From the NCBI GenBank assembly GCA_001466705.2, contig LATX02000218.1:1-64000 (forward strand): a stretch of DNA of 64,000 nucleotides. Direction: 5' to 3'. The position numbers and the translations under genes were made by a program. The notes below the pieces were generated by a model. That model was not told the origin of the DNA and did no database searches. It was given only the letters and a program-made list of their open reading frames with translations. Below are positions 11,355 to 22,646 of the stretch, piece after piece (within the stretch, counting starts at the first letter, position 1; every line of letters starts with the position of its first letter). The DNA is from Moniliophthora roreri. Taxonomy: Eukaryota; Basidiomycota; Agaricomycetes; Agaricales; Marasmiaceae.

Positions 11355-11942
11355 ATGTCTAATACCAACACCCAAAACACCGCTATGCTGAATCAGCATT
11401 TATCCCTTCCACACTGCCTTAACAAAGACAATCTATGCACCTACGCACTGATCCCTGTCTGCACAATTCCCATCTCCTCATTTTACAACCCCTCACTTCT
11501 GACAAGACCTACCACAATTGACCATCGTTTCAAGATATGGAATCCCCCTGAGATCAATGAAGACGTTGACTATCATGCTGAAGCTCTGGAGTCATGCGAA
11601 GCACCCTGCTGCTACACCCCAAAGACCGGTGATCGGAGGCCAGTAGGCATGCTGAAATGCTGCCATCCAGAAGTCATTGACGAATTCATTGAATACTATG
11701 TTTGCAGGCAGTGTTACAGTCTGAAACATCGATTCTGTGGGATGGAAGTTGAGGAAAGATGGAAGTTCAAAGAACCGTGGCCAAAGAATGAAGAGGAAAG
11801 TGAATGGAAAGTCGAAGACCTCAACACCAAGCCATGGGGACCATGTTGGGACAAGAATCCATGGGAAATGGACTGGTGGAAGAATGCAGATCAATGGGCA
11901 GAATGGGGAACAACAAAGCCGAGGAATGATCAGGGTGATTGA
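11355..11942 (+). CDS. el2 post-pol ORF, Cys/Trp-rich, unknown function
   Basis: Intact 195-codon ORF starting 7 nt after the pol stop, in a different frame, and ending 37 nt before the 3' LTR. It remains free of stops although gag and pol of this element have many. It contains a cysteine-rich middle (CEAPCCY, about residues 77-83; KCCHP; YYVCRQCYSLKHRFCG, about residues 116-131) and an acidic, tryptophan-rich C-terminus (KEPWPKNEE, GPCWDKNPWEMDWW, QWAEWG). The Cys/His spacing could bind zinc but matches no pattern I can name. No signal peptide or membrane segment is evident, so it is not an envelope protein. It does not resemble the post-pol protein of el3/el6/el7 beyond the initial MSN, so the slot behind pol appears to have been refilled. 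Confidence 0.72.
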   Translation: MSNTNTQNTAMLNQHLSLPHCLNKDNLCTYALIPVCTIPISSFYNPSLLTRPTTIDHRFKIWNPPEINEDVDYHAEALESCEAPCCYTPKTGDRRPVGMLKCCHPEVIDEFIEYYVCRQCYSLKHRFCGMEVEERWKFKEPWPKNEEESEWKVEDLNTKPWGPCWDKNPWEMDWWKNADQWAEWGTTKPRNDQGD

Positions 11943-11968
11943 TGGCGTCACTGGAGTTTCGCCCTTGA

Positions 11969-11979
11969 AATGGGGGTAA
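11969..11979 (+). promoter_or_regulatory. el2 polypurine tract
   Basis: AATGGGGGTAA abuts the 3' LTR, the expected plus-strand primer position. El6 and el7 have the same G-run plus TAA at the equivalent place. Confidence 0.75.
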
Positions 11980-12335
11980 TGTTATGAACACGCTGGTATC
12001 ATGGGACTATGTAACTGATGACTGCATCTCTTTCTTCTTTTCTTTTGATGATGTTCTACTTCTTTTGATCCATCTTAGGCAAAGCCTTCCTTTTTCCCTC
12101 CATGTCTTTCTGTGAACGATTCAAGACCTTCCTTTTCTCCCGTCAAGTCTTTCTGCGAACAATTACTCAGATTCTTTTATGTTTCTTCAGTTTCTTTTAG
12201 TTTCCTTATTGATTGTTGTCGTCTTGTATTTAAACGCTCAAGCTAAGACTTCGAGTCTTCAGCTTGACCTAGTTAATATTACTTGTGTCAGTGCCACGAC
12301 AAAGGACCTCTGAACTTCAGCATCTGCTGAACGAA
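11980..12335 (+). repeat. el2 3' LTR, truncated at assembly join
   Basis: Matches 5501-5836 of the 5' LTR from TGTTATGAAC through CTGCTGAACGAA, then stops at the N at 12336. The last roughly 106 bp of the LTR and the right target duplication are missing. Confidence 0.92.
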
Positions 12336-12336
12336 N
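12336..12336. other. Assembly gap (N)
   Basis: Single N between the truncated el2 LTR and the resumed tandem array. The lost LTR tail shows real sequence is missing here. Confidence 0.95.
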
Positions 12337-13310
12337 CTTCACCTTATGCTCCTTTAACTAGAGATCCTTTACCTTTGTATCCTTCTATAAGAAATGGCTT
12401 GCCTTCATATCCTTACACTAAGGATTCTCCACCTTCACCTTCACCTCTAGCTTAGCATTCTTCAATTGAGGATCTTTTACCTTTACCCTTGCCTTAAAAT
12501 GCTTCACTCTTATCTTAGTATTCTTCAATTGAGGATTCTTCACCTTATGTTCCTTTAACTAGAGATTCTTTACCTTTGTATTCTTTTATAAAGAAATTTT
12601 CTCCTTCACATCCTTATATTAAGGATTCTTTATCTTTGTATCCTTCTATAAAGAATTTTTTGCCTTTACATCTTTACATTAAGGATTCTCCACCTTCACC
12701 CTTGCCTTGGCGTACTCTACCTTTAGCTTAGCATTCTTCAGCTGAGGATCTTTTACCTTCACCCTTGCCTTAGAATGGTTTACCCTTATCTTAGTATCCT
12801 TCAATTGAGGATTCTTCACCTTATGCTCCTTTTACTAGAGATTCTTTGCCTTTGTATCCTTTTATAAAGGATGTTTTGCCTTTATATCCTTACATTAAGG
12901 ATTCTTCACCTTTCCTCCTTTAACTAAAGATCTTTTACCTTTACTTTTGTATTCTTCTATGAAGCATTTCTTGCCTTCACCATTCTTATATCAAGAAATC
13001 TCCACTTTCACCCTTGCCTTAGCATACTTCACCTTTACTTTTGCATCCTTCTATAGAGAATTCCTCACCTTCACATTCATACATTAAGAATTCTCTACCT
13101 TCACCCTTGCCTTGGCATACTTCACCTTTACTTTGGTATTCTTCACTTGAGGATCATTTACTTTTATATCCTTCTATTAAGGATTCTTTACCTTCACCTT
13201 AGCATACTTTACCTTTACTTTGACATTCTTCAAATAAGCATTTTTCACCTTATTAAGAATTCTTTGCCTTTGCCTTTATATTCTTCTATCAAGGATTCTC
13301 CATGTTTATC
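12337..13310. repeat. 216-bp-period tandem array, right part
   Basis: Continuation of the array at 4635-5500 (CTTCACCTTATGCTCC, ATTAAGGATTCTCC, GCCTTAGAATGGTT blocks). Units grow more degenerate towards 13300 and merge into AT-rich DNA. Confidence 0.82.
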
Positions 13311-14650
13311 TTTGTTTGTATGATATAGAGGGCATTGAAAGTCATTGCCATATTAAGTACCCAGCTGGACTATAATATAGTTGTAAACCCAGCTGATAGT
13401 ATGGTTTGTATAGTTTATAACTGCATACTATACCTTTTCTCCCTTCATTACTTATAGTATGGGCCTATGACTATATATATAATCCCATATAGACAAGGTA
13501 CAATAATAAGTCCTATTAGCATCCTTTGATTGAGGACTCTTCACCTTATGCTCTCTTAATTAAAAGTTCCTTGCTTCTGCATTCTTTCTGATTTTAATAT
13601 ACTGTCATGGAGTGTATGGAGGCTGTAACAGGTAACAGAGGCACTGTCCTGTTGCCAAAAGACTGTGATATAATGAGTCACAGAGGGTCTGTCACCAGCT
13701 TAAGACTGTAACATATAGGTAGCAAAAAAAATAGTCAGTGACTCATTTTGGAGACAGTAAGTGCTGTTGCTTGTGAAGATGATAGTTACAGGTCACTATA
13801 GGCTCATTGCCAGCTAATGATAGTGTTACAGTTGAGGTGCCATTACCTTCATACACTTTATGACAGTATTGCAACTTTGTCCAGCTTTATATATTGCACA
13901 GCTATAGCATAAGTTAAATTCAACTTTTGCAATAGCTATGCTATTGAGTATGCACATCTTGTTACTAGATATAGTGTGTAATAACAATTACCACATGGCA
14001 TGTATTATCTATTTGTGCTTTAAAATCATATTGGATATATGCTGTATAACTTGAGTTTTTATATCTGATGCTTATGCTATATACCCTCTCTGCTTTGTAG
14101 CATAACTATAATATATATGTATCATACATATCTATACTATATTCTATAGCATAAGCAAACTATAATTTATAGCAGATATTCAATAGATACCCTTCAACTT
14201 ATGCTTTTCAATGTATAACATATCTATTAGATAATTAATTTGAGTTATTTTAAAATCTCTAGTTGTAACTAAAGCATAGACATTACATAAGTTATCTCAA
14301 CTTATGCTTCTCTGCACCCAGTGAGAGGAGTAGGATCTAATCAACAGATCAGCTCTTTTGTGTAGCATATTCAGTAGTTTTACCAGTGTTGCCATAAGTG
14401 ACATGTTGACCTCTTTGGCTGAATTATCCTTACTTTCAATAACATTTCAACATAAATTCAGTACAAACTCTTACCCAGATTGCAGTAGTATGGCTTATTG
14501 TATCCAACAGATTGATTCCTGTACAATATAGGCAATAGAAGGATCAGTGCAGATCTGAAAGAGTGTGCTCTTCAACTCTGGGAGGTTGGATGGATAGTAG
14601 AGGATATCAGGTTTGGTCTTGGAATCAGATGAGCTGTTACAATTTTCTTA
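13311..14650. other. AT-rich DNA without recognisable gene
   Basis: Long runs of TATAGC / ATAACTATAATATA-type sequence and no open frame of note. I recognise neither a gene nor a named repeat here. Confidence 0.6.
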
Positions 14651-14654
14651 CAAT

Positions 14655-14795
14655 ACTTACTATGCCTCCCTTTCCATTGGTCATCTACACCTTCCCAGCT
14701 CCCTTCTTCTCAATCACATGCTTCCACTTACATCAGACACTTACACTATCCCAGCTTCCTTCTTACTCTCACACATGTAATACTCATTTGTACTA
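14655..14795 (+). repeat. LTR U3 fragment
   Basis: Blocks of CCTTTCCATTGG...CTACACCTTCCCAG and CTTCCACTTACATCAG match the U3 parts of the solo LTRs at 7602 and 16079, but no TATA or R region follows. Confidence 0.55.
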
Positions 14796-15074
14796 TATCC
14801 AAAGAAGTTCAAAAGTGCATTTGAACCTATAGATGTTGCTGGAGACACACAGCTACAGATCAAGGTCATCAGGATGAAGAGAAGAGCTGATGAAACAGGA
14901 TATGACAGTGCAGTGTTAATTAATATTCTCCAAAAGGCTATCCTTCTTCCTCTAGCTAGCAACATTCTGAGCTATTCAGGGAGAAAGCCTGATGACATCA
15001 AAGAATGGTACAACACAGCAATCAAACATAACAAACAGTACAAGTTTGCTCAAGCAGTTGTAAAGAAAATCTAA
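14787..15074 (+). pseudogene. Gypsy gag fragment
   Basis: Open frame reading FKSAFEPIDVAGDTQLQIK, RRADETGYDSAVLINILQKA and DDIKEWYNTAIKHNKQYKFA. This is the conserved core of a fungal Ty3/gypsy capsid of a type different from el1-el7. It ends in a stop at 15074. Neither a gag start nor pol accompanies it. The el3 LTR starts 75 bp further on. Confidence 0.7.
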
Positions 15075-15149
15075 AAAGACAAAGGAGAGGCACTAAAACA
15101 AAGAATCTTCTGAAAGAAGAGGTCACAATAGCAGTGGGAAGGCTGTCTG

Positions 15150-15659
15150 TGTTACATTACTTGTGCAGCAATGACAACAACTCAACACCACTTAAGTGAA
15201 GTGACGTCAAGCGATAAGGTTCAAGTTTTAGAAGTTGACAACTTAACAGTAGGTAAAACCTTCTGTTAGTTATCTGAGTTCAGTCGTAGCTTGCAAGAAG
15301 TAGAGTGGATTAACCAGGTCAAGCTGAAGAGCCTTGACCAGTTTTCTACCTACTTATACATCCTTTGTATCTAATCATTGTATATCATTTGTACAGTATT
15401 AGAATGCAAAGTTAAGAAAGCAAATAGAACATGAAAGAATCAAAGAGAAAGAAAAGAAGAAGTCATGAAGTCATCATGACATCTCCAATGATATCATAAT
15501 AGAATGTCAAGGAAAAGGATAGAATAAATATGTAATCAAGACTAAAAAGAGAACTAGGAATGTGGATATGTCCAGATGTTAATGAGAAGCATAGGAGAGA
15601 AAAGGCACTTAAAGGATAAAAAAGGAAAATAAAGTCTGTGTGTATAGAAATTCGTAACA
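15150..15659 (-). repeat. el3 3' LTR
   Basis: 510 bp, TGTTACATTACTTG...TTCGTAACA, in minus orientation, followed on the inside by TTATCCCTG, the remains of a polypurine tract on the minus strand. It contains AGGTCAAGCTG, the family's start/primer motif. More diverged than the other LTRs. Confidence 0.82.
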
Positions 15660-15670
15660 TTATCCCTGTT

Positions 15671-15892
15671 CTATGCTCGAACGTCTGCGTTCGAGAAACT
15701 ACCTTGTCCAGTTATCCATTCTCCATGAAATTCTGGTTCTTGACCTACAAAAAAGAAAGTTCTTGGGCCTTTGACTTCTCCTACATCTACAGTGAATCCA
15801 TATGCCAAAGGAGGTTCTTCTCCTGAGTCTTCATGACTCTCCATCTCCGTAGATCTCATCGTCCCATGCATGATTGTCTCTTGGATCCTCAA
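15671..15892 (-). pseudogene. el3 overlapping post-pol ORF, C-terminal part
   Basis: 74-codon segment with an acidic stretch and RTFFFVGQEPEFHGEW. It matches in position and character the C-terminal LLFVGADPKKVRM region of the +1-frame ORF in el6 and el7. It lies between the zinc-knuckle segment and the 3' LTR, as in those copies. Confidence 0.5.
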
Positions 15893-15929
15893 AAGCAGAT
15901 GGATTATAGCCGGAATGCTTTCGCTTCAG

Positions 15930-16078
15930 AGTTCTTCAAGACCTTCTCTTGTCATCACAGTCTCCAGGGAGATGTCCAACTGCAGTACCTCTGCATATTG
16001 GGCAGTTGTAATCTGGGCAGTCAGTGGCGCAGTGGTTCACCATTCTGCACATAGGACATTCAGGGCTTCGAACACCCC
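15930..16078 (-). pseudogene. el3 post-pol protein, double zinc-knuckle C-terminus
   Basis: Minus-strand reading gives CPMCRMVNHCATDC (CX2CX4HX4C), then PDYN, then CPICRGTAVGHLPGDC (CX2CX6HX4C), ending in DDKRRS and a stop. Spacing and order are identical to the two knuckles of the el6/el7 post-pol protein, although most other residues differ. This conservation across diverged elements supports a real protein. A solo LTR now separates this part from the N-terminal part. Confidence 0.75.
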
Positions 16079-16544
16079 TGTTACAGACTTTTTCCTTTCT
16101 TTCTTAGACTCTCTTCTTTTGTCCTCGTCCTTATGCTTCCCTTTCCATTGGACTCGTACACCTTCCCAGTTCCCATTCCCTTCTCTCGTATGCTTCTCAC
16201 TCCATCGGACTTCTACACCTTCCGTGCCCCCATTTGCTTAGCCCTTTGTATTTGTATTACTCATATCCCGATAGCTCGGGAAATCTTATATAAACACCGA
16301 ACTCTTCGCTTTCCATATGTAGTTAGCGTTACAACAGTTGTACTGTATTTAAGTGCTCAAGCTGAAACTCTAAGTCTTCAGCTTGACCTGGTTAATCTAT
16401 ACTTGTGTCAACGCCAATACTTGGATCTCTGAACTTCAGTAACCACTGAACGAACTCTAACTTGAACTTGTGAAACTGCTTAAGCGAAGGAGTTTACTTC
16501 GTCAGAGTAGTTGAACTAGACGTTGCTGTGCAAGTAACGTAACA
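16079..16544 (+). repeat. Solo LTR inserted in el3 post-pol gene
   Basis: 466 bp, TGTTACAGAC...CGTAACA, plus orientation, with TATTTAAG near 16348 and TCAGCTTGACCT near 16378. It is flanked by CCCC on both sides (16075-16078 and 16545-16548), a 4-bp duplication in place of the 5 bp seen elsewhere. Confidence 0.88.
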
Positions 16545-16548
16545 CCCC

Positions 16549-17535
16549 TTCCATCTGTCCCATTATATGGGGCATGTGAGGCCTTGATCTGAGCTCTTGT
16601 AGTGAGGCCCTGTTGTCCATTTCGTTGTCCTCTACATCCCACACTGATACGATAGGGTCAGCCTGTGTCTGGGTTGTGGGGTATATCAGGGGAGGGGAGA
16701 TCGGGGAGAGTCTGGCTTGCTCGAAGATATTGTGTGAAGAGGAATCAGGGTTTGTGACAGTGTTGGTTCTGGTGAAGGGATTTCTGGACATGGGGGGCAG
16801 GGTACTTGGAGGGCTAATGTTGGGGAATAGCTGTGCTCGCTCTGTTGCATTGGAGATGGAAGAGTCGCTGTGGGAGGTTCGGTCTCCAGTCTGATTGTCA
16901 TCAGTAGTTGGGGGGTATATGAGGGGAAGGTTTTGGTTGGCAATGGAGGGGTCATTTCCTCTTGAATTGGTAGTAGGGTCATTCTCGGTTGAAGTTCTGT
17001 TGTTGGAGGCAAGTCGACATAATTGCTGTTGTCATTCGAGGAGGTACTGTCCTCTGGCGACATGTATTGCACTTCGAAGTTTACATCGGTGTCTTCAGAC
17101 CTCTCTGAAGAAGGCGGGCTCATTCGGGGAGATGTCTGCGTCTGTAGGAAAGGCGTATATGGTATCTGTTTCAGGAATTTCTACATGAAGGGGTAAGTTC
17201 TCAACATCAAGAACTGGCATGGGTACTGTGGCGGGACCCATCAATTGGATCCTATCTTCTCCTTCTGTCATCGCATTCACGAAGACTCCTGCTTCTCGAT
17301 CCAGACAGGCCAGCACTTCGTTGAGCATTCAGTGATGTCCTCTGAGGAACATGAGACTGCTGAGTAAAGCCTGTTGTTGATCATTGTCTTGAACTGCCAC
17401 GGTTAATTGGGCATCATAATGTTCTGAGTTCAAGAGGTAAAGCAGGTCAAAGGCTGAAGGATGGAAGGGGCTGGAATGAGCTACTTCGTCTGAGAAGACT
17501 CGTTGGGAAGAGGTGGATTGTTGGTTAGAAGTCAT
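16549..17535 (-). pseudogene. el3 post-pol gene, N-terminal and middle parts
   Basis: Starts at ATG 17535, 27 nt after the pol stop and in the same frame. The first 68 codons (…LLYLLNSEHYDAQL…SLMFLRGHH) and the next 77 after one stop (…GPATVPMP) match the N-terminal domain of the el6/el7 protein (LLHLFNTGQYDDQI…SLFFLRGQR…GPVTV). A Pro/Ser-rich region follows. A second open frame (16686-17123) sits in the +1 frame, the same relation as the overlapping ORF in el6 and el7. Frameshifts separate this part from the zinc knuckles. Confidence 0.68.
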
Positions 17536-17562
17536 TGTAGAGGGGAATGAAGAGATAGTTGT

Positions 17563-20500
17563 TTAAGAGAGGTTATCAGTGATTTTATACTCCAAATATA
17601 ACTCCATTGAATGTTTTAATCTGCTAGGCTTCATCCATTGGTTGTGGGATGAATCATACCCTTTCCAGGCCACAAGGTACTCTGTTGGTCTTCTTTCTTT
17701 CCTTTTTGGCCTATGTCTGATGATCGCCTCCACTTCGTGTTCCTCTTGTCCTTCTACTATGTCAGGCAGTGGTTCTAGAAAGTTCAGTCCATAGACTTTG
17801 TTTTCCTTGTATGGAGTAAGAAGTCTGGCGTGGAATACAGGGCGAATTCTCCATTGGAAGGGGAGTTTCAATTTGTAAGTCACTGGACCCAGAACTTCTT
17901 CAATTTTGAACAGTCCTTTACATTTTGGAGATAATTTTGGAGATGGGTATCCAAGTGAGAGGTTCTTTCCTTCTAGCCTGACCTTCTGACCCTTCTCGAA
18001 CTTGTCAAAAGTTCTGCTATTCCTTTCTCTTATCCTTCGTGCAGAAATGTCCAGTAAAGCTGAGGTTTCTTCTCGCAGTTTCTTTAGCTCCGATATTCTT
18101 TGCTCAACCGATGGGACAGATGACTTGTCAGATACAGTAGGAAGGGGTCTCGGATGGTATCCCATAGTGAGATAAAATGGAGTTTGATGGGTAATGGAAT
18201 GGGTTCTGGAGTTATGGGCAAATTCTGCGAAATGGAGCAAGTCTTTCCACTTCGTTTGTTCCTTGGCACAGAAGAATTGCAGATAGATTTCGACCTCTTG
18301 GTTAACTCTTTCAGTCTCTCTGTCCATTTGAGAATGATAAGCAGTACTCAGCATTTGTTTAATTCCCAATTTCTTTCCCATTTCTCTGAACACTTCTGCA
18401 GCGAATCAGGGGTCTTGGTCCGAAATGATCTTATTGGGTAGTCCAAATCTCTTGTACACATGTTCGAATAAAAGTTCCACCGTTCCAGTTGCATTGATCT
18501 TCTTGTTGCATGAGATGAAAATCACCCCCTTTATAGCAGCGTGGTCCACCATGACCAATATAGAATCCATGTTATCGACTAGTGGTAAATCTGTGATTAA
18601 ATCCATTGTGATTATTTGGAAGAGCAACGCATCTTTGTGGCCTCCAATTGGTTGTAAAGGCACTCGTGTGGGATGGGTATTGACTTTCATTTGTTGGCAT
18701 GCAGCACACCCATCAACAAATGTTTTGATGTATTTCATCATCCCAGGCCACCAAAAGTTCTTTTGGATTTGATCTAGGGTATTCCATTGTCCTGGGTGAC
18801 CATGTGGCAATGCTTCATGGATTCTTTTGACCAAGTGTCTTCATAGTGTATTGTTTTTTGGGACATAGACTTGGTCTTTATAGTATAGCAACCCTTTTTC
18901 TGTTTTCCAATCTGATAATGACAATTTGATTGGTGGCGTCTCTTGTTCGATCAGACTTTCTAAAGTCATCTGATTGAATTTGTCCTCTGGCATTGCTTTT
19001 TCCAGCATATCTTTCAGTTCTATATTGATGGTGTTGACAAATAACTTATCTGGTAAGACGACGATGTTGTCGTTGTCATTGTCTTCGTCCTGTACCAGAT
19101 CTGGTTGTCTTGATAGTGCATCTGATTGAACCATCTTTGCTCCCAGGACATGTACAAGTTGTAGGTCGAATTGAGTTAGGAATAGACTCCATCGCACCTG
19201 TCATCGGTTCAATTTCTGGGCAGTCCAGAAATAAGCCAGGTTTTTGTGATCAGATAGAATGGTCACCAGGTGTGATCCTCCCAACAGGTAATGTTACTAT
19301 TCTTTCAATGCATTTATGATGGCCAGTAGTTCTCGGTCATAGATTTCGTAATTGCGCTCTGTAGGAGTGAATGTGTGTGAGATGTATCCACAGGGATGAA
19401 GTTCGCCATTGGGTCCTTTCTGTCGCAATACCGCTCCAGTTGCCCATTTTGATGCATCTGCTTTGATTATGAAGGGCTTTGTGTCATCTGCCATTTGCAA
19501 AATTGGCTGTTGTAGAAATTTTGCTTTCAAGACATTAAAGGCTATTCAGCATTCCTTCGTCCAATCAAATTTGATATCTTTCTTCGTCAGGTTGTGAAGA
19601 GGTTGCGTGAGTTCAGCATATTTTCCTATGAACTTGCAATAGAAATTTGTGAACCCTAAAAATGATATCACACCTTTAACTGTCCTTGGTGGTTCCCAGT
19701 CCTTTATTCCAGCTAATTTCGTCTGATCCATCTGGATGTGGCCAGGTGTTATGACCATTCCCAAAAACAGCATCTTCATGACTTCAAATTCGCATTTTTC
19801 TGGTTTAAGAAAGAGGTCGTGTTCTTGTAGACATTCTAGAATGCGTTGTGTCTGAGTTTGATGGAGTCACTGGTTGTCTGAGAAAATTAAGATGTCGTTC
19901 ATGTAGACTACACACCATCCTTCATTGATGAAGTCTTTTAGAATGTCATTCATGAAGGCTTGGAACATAGCTAGTGAGTTTGTCAATCCAAAAAACATAA
20001 CTGTGGGTTTGAATAAGCCTCTTGGTGTTTTAAATGCAGCCTTCCATTGATTGCCATCTTTTATCCAAACGTTGTTGTAACCATTATGCAAGTCTAATTT
20101 TGTAAAGACTTTCACATTCTTCAATTTGTCAACGAGGTCAGTGACAAGTGGAAGGGGATATCGGTTTTTTATTGTCCCATTGTTCAGATCTCGATAGTCT
20201 TGGCAAGGTTGTAGCGCTCCTGCTTCTTTCTTTGCTACAAAGAAGAAAGGTGAGGCCATTGGGGATTTCGATGGTCGTATGTATCCCTTTCTGAGATTTT
20301 CATTGAGAAATTTGTCTTGTTTGACTCTTTCCTTTGGCAATAGGGAGTAGACCTTGCAATCTCTCAGTTTGAAATCTGGTTTGAGGTCAATTGCATGGTC
20401 ACACAATCATGATGGAGGGAATCGTTCCGATTTCTTTTTCTCGAAGCAATCAGCGTAGTCTGATAGGTAGAGTGGTATGAGTTCTTCCAATGATTTTGCC

Positions 20501-21105
20501 TTGACCTCGTGAGCTTGTGCCAATACCTGAGAAGTAGATAACTTAGCATTGATTCTGATCTCGTCGCTATCTTCTTGTCCTTGGATGAAAGATCGAATCA
20601 ATACTTTGTCATCTTGAACTTGATCCAATATGCCGGTAAACAGTTTGAGCGGTCTCTTTGCCAATATCTTTCTCTTTGGTCTAAACTTGATTACTCCAGT
20701 TACCCAATTGATGTCCGGGTTATGGTCTTGTAACCAGGGTAGTCCCAAAATAAACTGCTCTGGCCCTAATCCAGAGATGAGCAGTGTTTCTATCATAGTT
20801 TGGTTCCCAACGGATAAATCTATGGTGACCAAATGTGTAATCCATCCAATTTTGTTCTGAGTGCCATCAACATTATATACTTTGATGGGCATCGGTAGTT
20901 ATGTCCAGGGTCTTTTGAGTCACTTGGCTTCTTCTTCAGAAATGAAGTGTCCTCCAGCTCCAGAATCGACTAGAGCTTTTCATTCAACAGTTTCTGTTCC
21001 AACATTGTACTGAATAGGAATATGCATAGAATTTCAGTTTAACTTAGCTAGTACAATGTTCAAGATCATAATTGGCGGTGGTAAGAGCATCAACCTCTCC
21101 TGCCT
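17563..21105 (-). pseudogene. el3 pol: protease, RT, RNase H, integrase, chromodomain
   Basis: A diverged relative of el6/el7. The protease lies at about 20400-21060 (ILGLPWLQDHNP). RT follows at about 19870-20400, with the catalytic box altered to YMND (about 19897-19908), so one catalytic Asp is Asn. RNase H is at about 19200-19530, integrase at 17800-18840 (HHCC domain GHPGQWN…CAACQQ), and the chromodomain near 17580-17720 (EHEVEAIIRHR … YLVAWKGYDSSHNQW). Stops interrupt at about 18397, 18836, 19200, 19290, 19540, 19870 and 20404. Those checked are mostly TGA at Arg positions (DPRFA, RRQ, SRxYDHAI), plus TAG/TAA at an E-W-R motif. Confidence 0.9.
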
Positions 21106-21107
21106 TC

Positions 21108-21993
21108 TTAAAAACCCTCCTTCTCCATAAAACCAAAGATTTCGTTCTGTTATACCTGTCCTTGTTCAGCTACCAACAATCTGATCTTCATAAATGCCTC
21201 TTGTGAAGAGAGTTTCTTTGGTTCTGCTCGAGCGGGAACTGATTGTGGTGTTTGTCCTTTCATTGGACAATCTTGTGAGAGGTGACTGGTCTTTGCACAA
21301 CGGAAGCACTTCCCTTAAGCCATATAGTCTTTCCTGTCTGACTCAGACAGAATCCCTCCAATTACCACTTCTTTCTCTTTTTGGAGTACTTTCAGCTTGA
21401 CTGGTTCTTTAGTGTTCCTCCTTTTCTTGTTGGCCATTACCAACTTGTATTGGTTATCGTATTTGATGGCGATCTGATACCACTCATCCAGGGTCTCCAG
21501 GGCTCCATCTGTTCAGAGCATGATCTTGTCTTGGAGAGAAACGGGAAGTCCTTCTCTGAAAAACTTCATAAGTGCTTGTTCATCATACTTGGTTTCCATT
21601 GCGATGAGGTGGAATTTATTGACGTAGTCGTCCACCCTGTCCATCATCTTGATCTCTTCGATCTTCATCTGTGCCTGTCCTTTGAAATCAATTGGTTGCC
21701 ATTCAGCCCAAAATCTCTGTTTGAAACTACTCCAGGTTTCTTCAGCTGCCTTCTTTTTCTCCTTCGGATCATCATTCTCCGGGAACAATCTCATCTGTTC
21801 TCTCATTTTCCATTCCGCAGTCTTCTTGCCTTTAACAAAGGAGAGCAGAAGCATCTTCTTCTTCTCATCCATGTCAGCTCTTGAGGGATTCATTCAAAAG
21901 TACAATTCAAGGTTAAGGAGGAAATGTCTGGTATCTGAATGTTCCCCTTCATATGATTATGGGACTGGTCCTTTACTGGATTCATCTTTCTTG
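21108..21993 (-). pseudogene. el3 gag
   Basis: Minus-strand capsid gene with an open core at 21513-21893 (WSSFKQRFWAEWQPIDFKG, KYDEQALMKFFREGLP). The frame continues upstream as FLLNLELYF plus a TGA. Near 21290 lies a damaged zinc knuckle. The gene ends in GAG GGT TTT TAA with the slippery heptamer at 21111-21117. The 5' end is cut by a foreign LTR at 21994, so the el3 5' LTR and PBS are not present. Confidence 0.85.
21111..21117 (-). promoter_or_regulatory. el3 -1 frameshift slippery site GGGTTTT
   Basis: Same heptamer and same position before the gag stop as in el2, el6 and el7, despite strong divergence elsewhere. The -1 frame runs open into the protease. Confidence 0.68.
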
Positions 21994-22116
21994 TGTCACG
22001 ATCCAGGCTCTATTTCACCATAGTCACACATCCGAAGTACACAAGTCTCATATCTCTTACTTCCTTTATCTGCATTATCCATACTCACCATACTCTGTAC
22101 TTGTTTCACTTATTTG
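21994..22116. repeat. Family-2 LTR, first 123 bp, cut by assembly gap
   Basis: TGTCACGATCC...CTTGTTTCACTTATTTG matches the start of the LTRs at 22931 and 23974 and stops at the N at 22117. It interrupts el3 gag. Confidence 0.75.
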
Positions 22117-22117
22117 N

Positions 22118-22213
22118 ACATCCACAACTACCTCTTCCCTTCCTACCAATTCCACACTTCCTCTTGGTACTCCCATGGAAATTGATGCCATGAAGTCAAA
22201 GCACCACTCTTAA
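22118..22213 (+). pseudogene. Possible gag fragment
   Basis: Short open run with LGTPMEIDAMKSK. The PMEIDAM stretch resembles the segment before the nucleocapsid in fungal gypsy gag proteins. Too short to be sure. From here to 22900 I see no other coding signal. Confidence 0.35.
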
Positions 22214-22646
22214 ACTCCCTCACACCACCAAATCCTTTCAATGCCTTCAGCCATTTTACGACTTTATGACTTAATGACTTATGCCACCATCACGACCACA
22301 TTACTCCTTCCCCTTGCACCCACATTTGCCTCACATGGCTCCTCCTTCATCTTGACACACAAAGTTGGCATTGCATGTTTTGCCTCTGACCAACTTGTTG
22401 AGATTTCTGTTGGACAGATGACAGAGACTTAGGTTCTATCATCAAGCTCCATTCTCCTTGTCTTATGGTACATGTCTAGGGCTTTGGTCCTATTCACATT
22501 CCGAGCTATGTTATTTCAGAACCATGCATGTTGAAGGCCTTGATCTCTCCAGTGCATCATCCTCTAGTTCTTGAATGACCTCCTGGGCCTCCACACATGA
22601 TTCCCAAGGTCTCAATACACCTCACTAGCTTACCCAAAGCCAACCT

